Assembly (NCBI GenBank): GCA_018806915.1 | Contig: JAGKQI010000095.1 | Coordinates: 1 to 64,000, forward strand | Length of the DNA: 64,000 nucleotides | Direction of reading: 5' to 3' | Source of the DNA: Phytophthora colocasiae | Taxonomy: Eukaryota > Oomycota > Peronosporomycetes > Peronosporales > Peronosporaceae | Shown: positions 61,401-64,000 of the stretch, one piece after another | Position numbering within the stretch: position 1 is the stretch's first letter | Layout: the number at the start of each line of letters is the position of its first letter | Position numbers and translations under genes: made by a program | The notes under the pieces: generated by a model | The model's input: the letters and a program-made list of their open reading frames with translations, nothing else | Told to the model about the DNA's origin: nothing | Database searches by the model: none

Positions 61401-61587
61401 TGTGACCGCGACCCTTCGGCTCAGATTTCTGAGTCGACACACATTTTCTCACAACGACTCCCGGAGTCGTTGATGGTCGCCGGCGACGATCGGAGGCAGC
61501 GGCGGCCGCTGCTGCCTCAACTGGGGATTCACAGCACCGGCCGGTGCATGTGCAGCACTGACAGGGCCATCGCTCTCTGTCGCGCAT
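58435..61587 (-). CDS. pol: Element II reverse transcriptase-RNase H with long N-terminal linker
   Basis: A 1050-codon open frame. The first ~430 residues are a low-complexity linker of imperfect tandem peptides (SDRSSAPGADETCIGE / SDRTSALGTDDVCISE; LCESQSVTVDGVSAVQTP / LCESQSVTEEGVSAGHTL). RT follows: YKDVLPDEIPSELP, GGWRIVHAYNKLND, SALDLRDGFYQILM, FVMPQGLKNVPATFN, SYFDDVFVHS (catalytic Y-F-D-D). RNase H: FHVVCDASDFAIGCALM, LLAMKYALAKFRVYLLG, VVYTDHASL, NVVADALSRRPD. The frame is lost at 58435 where a 20 bp tandem duplication (58426-58465) shifts it before the integrase. Confidence 0.92.
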   Translation of the reverse strand: MRDRERWPCQCCTCTGRCCESPVEAAAAAAASDRRRRPSTTPGVVVRKCVSTQKSEPKGRGHMSDSQVNVNHLKHKHLNDVCHMSDGQVNAIHLREGIIPVLPVSLEVLQAPKGRADDVASTLRVDEINKIRGTERRASALGADATGASLLVPGTSDRSSAPGADETCIGEQSLLVSGTSDRTSALGTDDVCISEHSLAQEASESTSTPGVDDAVASSVVAGEVAPSVVADGGAAVQGTDCAAGGAGGCKRPAPEEPACSRAAVLHAMSGTQAVLECASQRKESADDCDKVPSKVGCLGRGAPGAELHGRPSRRKLRELCESQSVTVDGVSAVQTPSVKALDVLPRTDTALQYQSARHQLSELCESQSVTEEGVSAGHTLSVETLNVLTRTGTGLQYQRMRLENPPTCESALTALPTMSRKRFTRDLYDGRIEQICILSDVERVNREAEELKQLVVDGITEGDDSLSAKTKKQRFEEQSWDSLRSSPYYEVLRDYKDVLPDEIPSELPKDKGVQHEIDLVPGTKYCVTRQWPLPREQVQAIDDVFESRRRAGQVRESKSPHSAPTFCVKKPQGGWRIVHAYNKLNDATIPAQTPIPRKDVIIDSMALSTIFSALDLRDGFYQILMRERDIPLTAVSTPSGMLWEWFVMPQGLKNVPATFNRCVTHLLRSVRDFAPSYFDDVFVHSRAANGKTDIEMHKVHLWKLLELMRKHKLYANLKKCILGASEIPVLGCLVGMDGVRPDPEKVRVINEWPTSSNVKELRQFLKLATYLCKYVENYAGKIRLLSQLLKKEAEWIWTTECEVAFGAVKQGLTEAPILAVADQDRTFHVVCDASDFAIGCALMQHDHEGRDRVVYYQSRQLKPAERNYPVHDKELLAMKYALAKFRVYLLGSRPFVVYTDHASLRTAIKSPHISQRMARWLSFFAEYNFRVEYKPGRLNVVADALSRRPDYAETVDANTVGIVRTSVPSSTLIGDVKNAYARDADAKGLLEFLAAPSDVPRRKLTPHLRARVHRYHVHEGLLLYSAVDDNADRIVVPNDHDLRLRIMTFG

Positions 61588-62091
61588 GTGTTGTTGAAGC
61601 GTACGAGCGTACGCTTCTCCCAGTTGATCACCGGGTCATGCCGTGCAAGCCACGGCATGCCTAATACCAAGTCGAACTTATCGTCTAGATCCAAGACGAT
61701 AAGATCTTCTACAAACGTCCTTCGTTTGTAAGAGAAGCGCGCACGGACTACGCGCTTCTCAGTCCTCACAGTGGCACCTGTTGCCAACCGACACGCCTAG
61801 CGGCGTGTCGGTCTCTTCGAAGTCAAGCCTTCGAAGACTTCCCTGTCGAACAAAGTTGTTCGACGCGCCCGAGTCCACTAGGGCACGAAGAGAGTTCACT
61901 CTCTTCGACATCACGTTCAGGATGACAAGGCCTGACTTATCATCTTGCATCTCGCAGCGAGAAACCTTCTCGCTGGGGGCAGCAGCCTTCAATGTCGCGT
62001 GTCCGAGTTCGACACGCGAGACTGCATTACCAGTAGGACGCCCCGCGCCTACTGGTCCTTGGCGTTTTTTGAACGCCCGCCTGCTGTGCAC
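61449..62091 (-). CDS. pol: Element II aspartic protease (frameshifted)
   Basis: NSLRALVDSGASNNFVRQGS (D-S-G catalytic motif, about 61880) in the 62091-61759 frame; VLDLDDKFDLVLGMPWLARH with the conserved LG-W stretch (about 61680) in the 61787-61449 frame. A frame change near 61790 separates them. Linked to RT by the repetitive peptide linker. Confidence 0.82.
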
Positions 62092-62998
62092 TTGCGTGCA
62101 TAGTGACCGATGTTACCACACAGGTAACATCGAACCTTGACGTTCTTACGCTACTGTTGACCAGCAGTCGTAGCACTCGAGAGGTCCATAGGCTCAGGAC
62201 CTCCCGTCTTCGCAACAGGACGCGCCGGCTTCGGCGCGTTCGCATGGAGTTTAGCCTGGCGCCGGCTAAACTCCTCTTGCATCGCAAGGCTGATCGCCTG
62301 CTCGAGAGTATTCGAATACTCTCGGAAGAGATACGTCTTGACGGGACCATCTCTCAGTCCCTTCATGAACGTGACGACCTTGGTCGCCTCGTCGACCGGG
62401 TTGGCCACTATGTTCGATACCAAGTATCGAGCACGCTGGGCAAAGGTGTGAACATCATCCTTGCCCTACTGCAGATCGAGAAACTCCGCTCTCGATCTGA
62501 ACTCGTTCTTCGGAGGCTCAAACGCAAGTTTGAGTTCCTCCTTGAACTCCTCGTACGTGCTGAAGCACGTAGGATCCGAGAGTCGGCGCCCATAGGCCCA
62601 ACTCCTCGCACGTCCGCCAAGACATGACATGGCGAACGCGACCTTCGACATCGGGTCGACGATACGTCGAGCCGCAACGGCTGTGTCGAGTTCGACAAGC
62701 CAACGAAGGAGGGTCTCGTCCTCCTTCCCCGTGTAGGTACTCACGTGGAGTTTCAACGACTCCACGCGTGGCTTCGGAGAAGCCACCGAGGCAGCAACAT
62801 CTCGTTGCTCCTTAACAATGTCCCCCAGAGCAACACCATGTTGCTCTGTCGGCGATAGCGTACGAAGCATCGTCGCTACCGCTGCCTCTCCAATGACTTG
62901 CGAAAGTCTTTGGAGACTTCTCACTCTGGGTCCGACAGGTGGGCACAGTCCGTGCGCGTCACGGACATGTGTGGGGTCCCAGTGGATCCCTGATCCAT
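62027..62998 (-). CDS. gag: Element II Gag (frameshifted)
   Basis: Likely start ATG at 62998 (MDQGSTGTPHM), with a frame change near 62922. Then LHVSTYTGKEDETLLRWLVE, VAFAMSCLGGRARSWAYGRR, FSTYEEFKEELKLAFEPPKN (Retrotrans_gag-type), second frame from 62466 (AQRARYLVSNIVANPVDEAT, FMKGLRDGPVKTYLFREY) and a zinc knuckle CYLCGNIGHYARKC (about 62130-62090). Short Gag of about 300 residues, in contrast to element I. In-frame stops near 62466 and 62150. Confidence 0.82.
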
Positions 62999-63060
62999 TG
63001 GGGAGTTCTCGACCCCGCGTTCGTATGACTCCATACGAACGAACTGCAGTCGGTCGTGGG

Positions 63061-63081
63061 ACGGACTACAAAGTGCTACCA
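63061..63081 (-). other. Primer-binding site of element II
   Basis: Two bases after the 5' LTR the coding strand reads TGGTAGCACTTTGTAG, complementary to a tRNA 3' end ...GTGCTACCA. Different from the element I site. Confidence 0.65.
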
Positions 63082-63083
63082 GG

Positions 63084-63537
63084 TGTAATGGATCTGCTTA
63101 GACCTATTAGGTGGCGTACACGTGCTACGTGTATGAGGAAGCGTGCAAGTAGAATAGACTTAATTTAAGTATACTTGTTAATAAGTATAATTAAATCAAA
63201 TATAACTAAATTAACTGCAAAATACCGTAAAATGAGAACTGTTATTGAATTTTGCACAAGCCAATTATGGACCTCCTAAAACTGTTTGTTATCTATTTCT
63301 AAAGGGTCTGCCAACGTGTGGTTGGCAGAAACTCTACTCCGTGATTGGTAGAAATCCATTGCTTTCTACCAATAACATGCACAAATGCACACGAACCACC
63401 CAATAATGTGGTTCGCCCATGTAGCCATTGGTGTGTACAGCACACCAAGGTTTGAGGTCCCTTTCCAACCTCTAACAGTTATCGCAACTGTTAGAGTTAC
63501 AAGTGGTGTAGCCACTTGTACGTGTAACCCCGTTACA
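63084..63537 (-). repeat. Element II 5' LTR (454 bp)
   Basis: Same as 55129-55587 except for a few changes in its first 110 bp (plus sense): GGATC for AGGTC, loss in GTGCGCTTACGTG, and TTGTTAATAAG for the longer TTATTTAAATAAG. Hairpins are conserved. Confidence 0.95.
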
Positions 63538-63542
63538 ACAAG
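63538..63542. repeat. Target site duplication of element II (ACAAG), right
   Basis: Matches 55124-55128. Confidence 0.92.
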
Positions 63543-64000
63543 AAGTCATGTATACGCATATGATGGTGAGCTTGAAGGTCCACCGGCCAATTCCCCCTTC
63601 CACGCCTCCGCTGTCATGGCGTCCAGGACCAGTGGGTGGGCTCGCGTGCAGCTTGTACCAGTACTGCCCGCCGATTTCCACAAAATTCTTCGCCTTCCAC
63701 TGAAATCGCCGAACTAGCAAACGCCCCAACCGGACTATTTTTATTGATAAATTGTTTCTGTGGTAGTATTCGTCAGTATAAATAACGTTGGTGGCGATCG
63801 GCAATGTACAATGTTAACCTCATCGCTGACTGACATCGTCAACAAGAAGTATGGCTGTGATTCAAAGTTTATAAGCAACATACCCATTACAAAAACAGAC
63901 CCACTTGCGTTTGAATAGAAACGTTTGTTTGAGCTCAGTTTGAACGTCAGCGAATCCAATTCAGGGTACTCTGTAATTAATATCCACTTATGATATCCAT
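63543..64000 (-). other. Right flank of element II, possible host-gene remnant
   Basis: Minus-strand frame 63804-63543 carries RRFQWKAKNFVEIGGQYWYK and GGVEGGIGRWTFKL, which look protein-like but match nothing I recognise. On the other side of element II, minus-strand 55127-55016 has LQVLDVPVDKSASLSETS ending in a stop, in a different frame; an intron or frameshift would be needed to connect them. The last 250 bp are AT-rich and could be a 5' region. Low confidence. Confidence 0.3.

Larger units (their letters stand above)
55129..63537 (-). mobile_element. Element II: hairpin-rich Ty3/Gypsy retrotransposon
   Basis: Complete 8.4 kb element with ~455 bp LTRs, TG...CA ends and perfect 5 bp duplication. 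Coding strand minus: gag, protease, long linker, RT, RNase H, integrase, then an antisense ORF and 3' LTR. The LTRs differ only in small changes near their outer 5' (plus) ends. The whole element contains perfect inverted repeats with 7-13 bp arms and short loops about every 25-50 bp wherever read closely (examples: 55520-55546, 56237-56261, 57434-57459, 58054-58073, 59587-59611, 59690-59711, 62303-62324, 63018-63041). No such density was seen in element I. Confidence 0.95.

Noticed and set aside
18431..64000. Secreted effector genes expected in an oomycete
   Set aside because: No open frame with a signal peptide plus RXLR- or LFLAK-type motif was recognised.

Overview
The window is almost entirely repetitive DNA of a eukaryote, most likely an oomycete close to Phytophthora. 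Reasons: TTTAGGG-type telomere repeats, Ty3/Gypsy, Ty1/Copia and piggyBac-like elements whose proteins resemble oomycete families (from memory, no search run), and short GT-AG introns of 60-68 bp. I see no intact host gene, rRNA or tRNA.

Layout. (1) 1-15,475: satellite array with a 121-123 bp unit, about 125 copies, cut by the window start. The left 6 kb is rich in small indels; the right part is homogeneous, with stretches of a four-unit higher-order repeat. (2) 15,476-18,430: AT-rich gene-free DNA with diverged ~350 bp repeats, a ~160 bp duplication, a 118 bp tandem repeat, a short interstitial telomere tract and 630 bp of pyrimidine-rich DNA. (3) 18,430-22,303: a decayed Gypsy integrase (minus), a truncated LTR (family B) and a solo LTR (family A) nested in another family-A LTR. 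(4) 22,304-23,572 and 47,380-47,745: two halves of a piggyBac-like transposase gene with two introns, split by element I. (5) 23,573-47,379: element I, a large chromodomain Ty3/Gypsy retrotransposon coding on the minus strand, with ~1.9 kb LTRs and a 4 bp target duplication. Order from its 5' end: LTR, primer-binding site, extra ORF, gag, protease, RT, RNase H, second RNase H, integrase, chromodomain, then a long ORF on the opposite strand, polypurine tract and LTR. Its RT gene is interrupted by a 6.3 kb circularly permuted copy of the element's own LTR plus antisense ORF, itself hit by a 1.5 kb family-B solo LTR. (6) 47,746-55,123: decayed plus-strand Gypsy pol cut by a pogo-like DNA transposon, an unrecognised dead ORF and a Ty1/Copia gag-protease fragment. 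(7) 55,129-63,537: element II, a complete Gypsy retrotransposon (minus strand) with ~455 bp LTRs and a perfect 5 bp target duplication, also with an antisense ORF between integrase and 3' LTR. (8) 63,543-64,000: flank with possible remains of a host gene.

Most notable: element II is packed, in LTRs and in both sense and antisense coding parts, with perfect short hairpins (7-13 bp arms) about every 25-50 bp where I read closely; I saw nothing similar in element I. Also, two different Gypsy elements both carry an Ala/Ser/Pro-rich, coiled-coil antisense ORF starting within about 100 bp of the 3' LTR. Element I thereby looks like the plant Tat/Ogre elements (extra 5' ORF, second RNase H, antisense ORF). 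All coding regions have frameshifts or stops, so the copies here are probably not autonomous.
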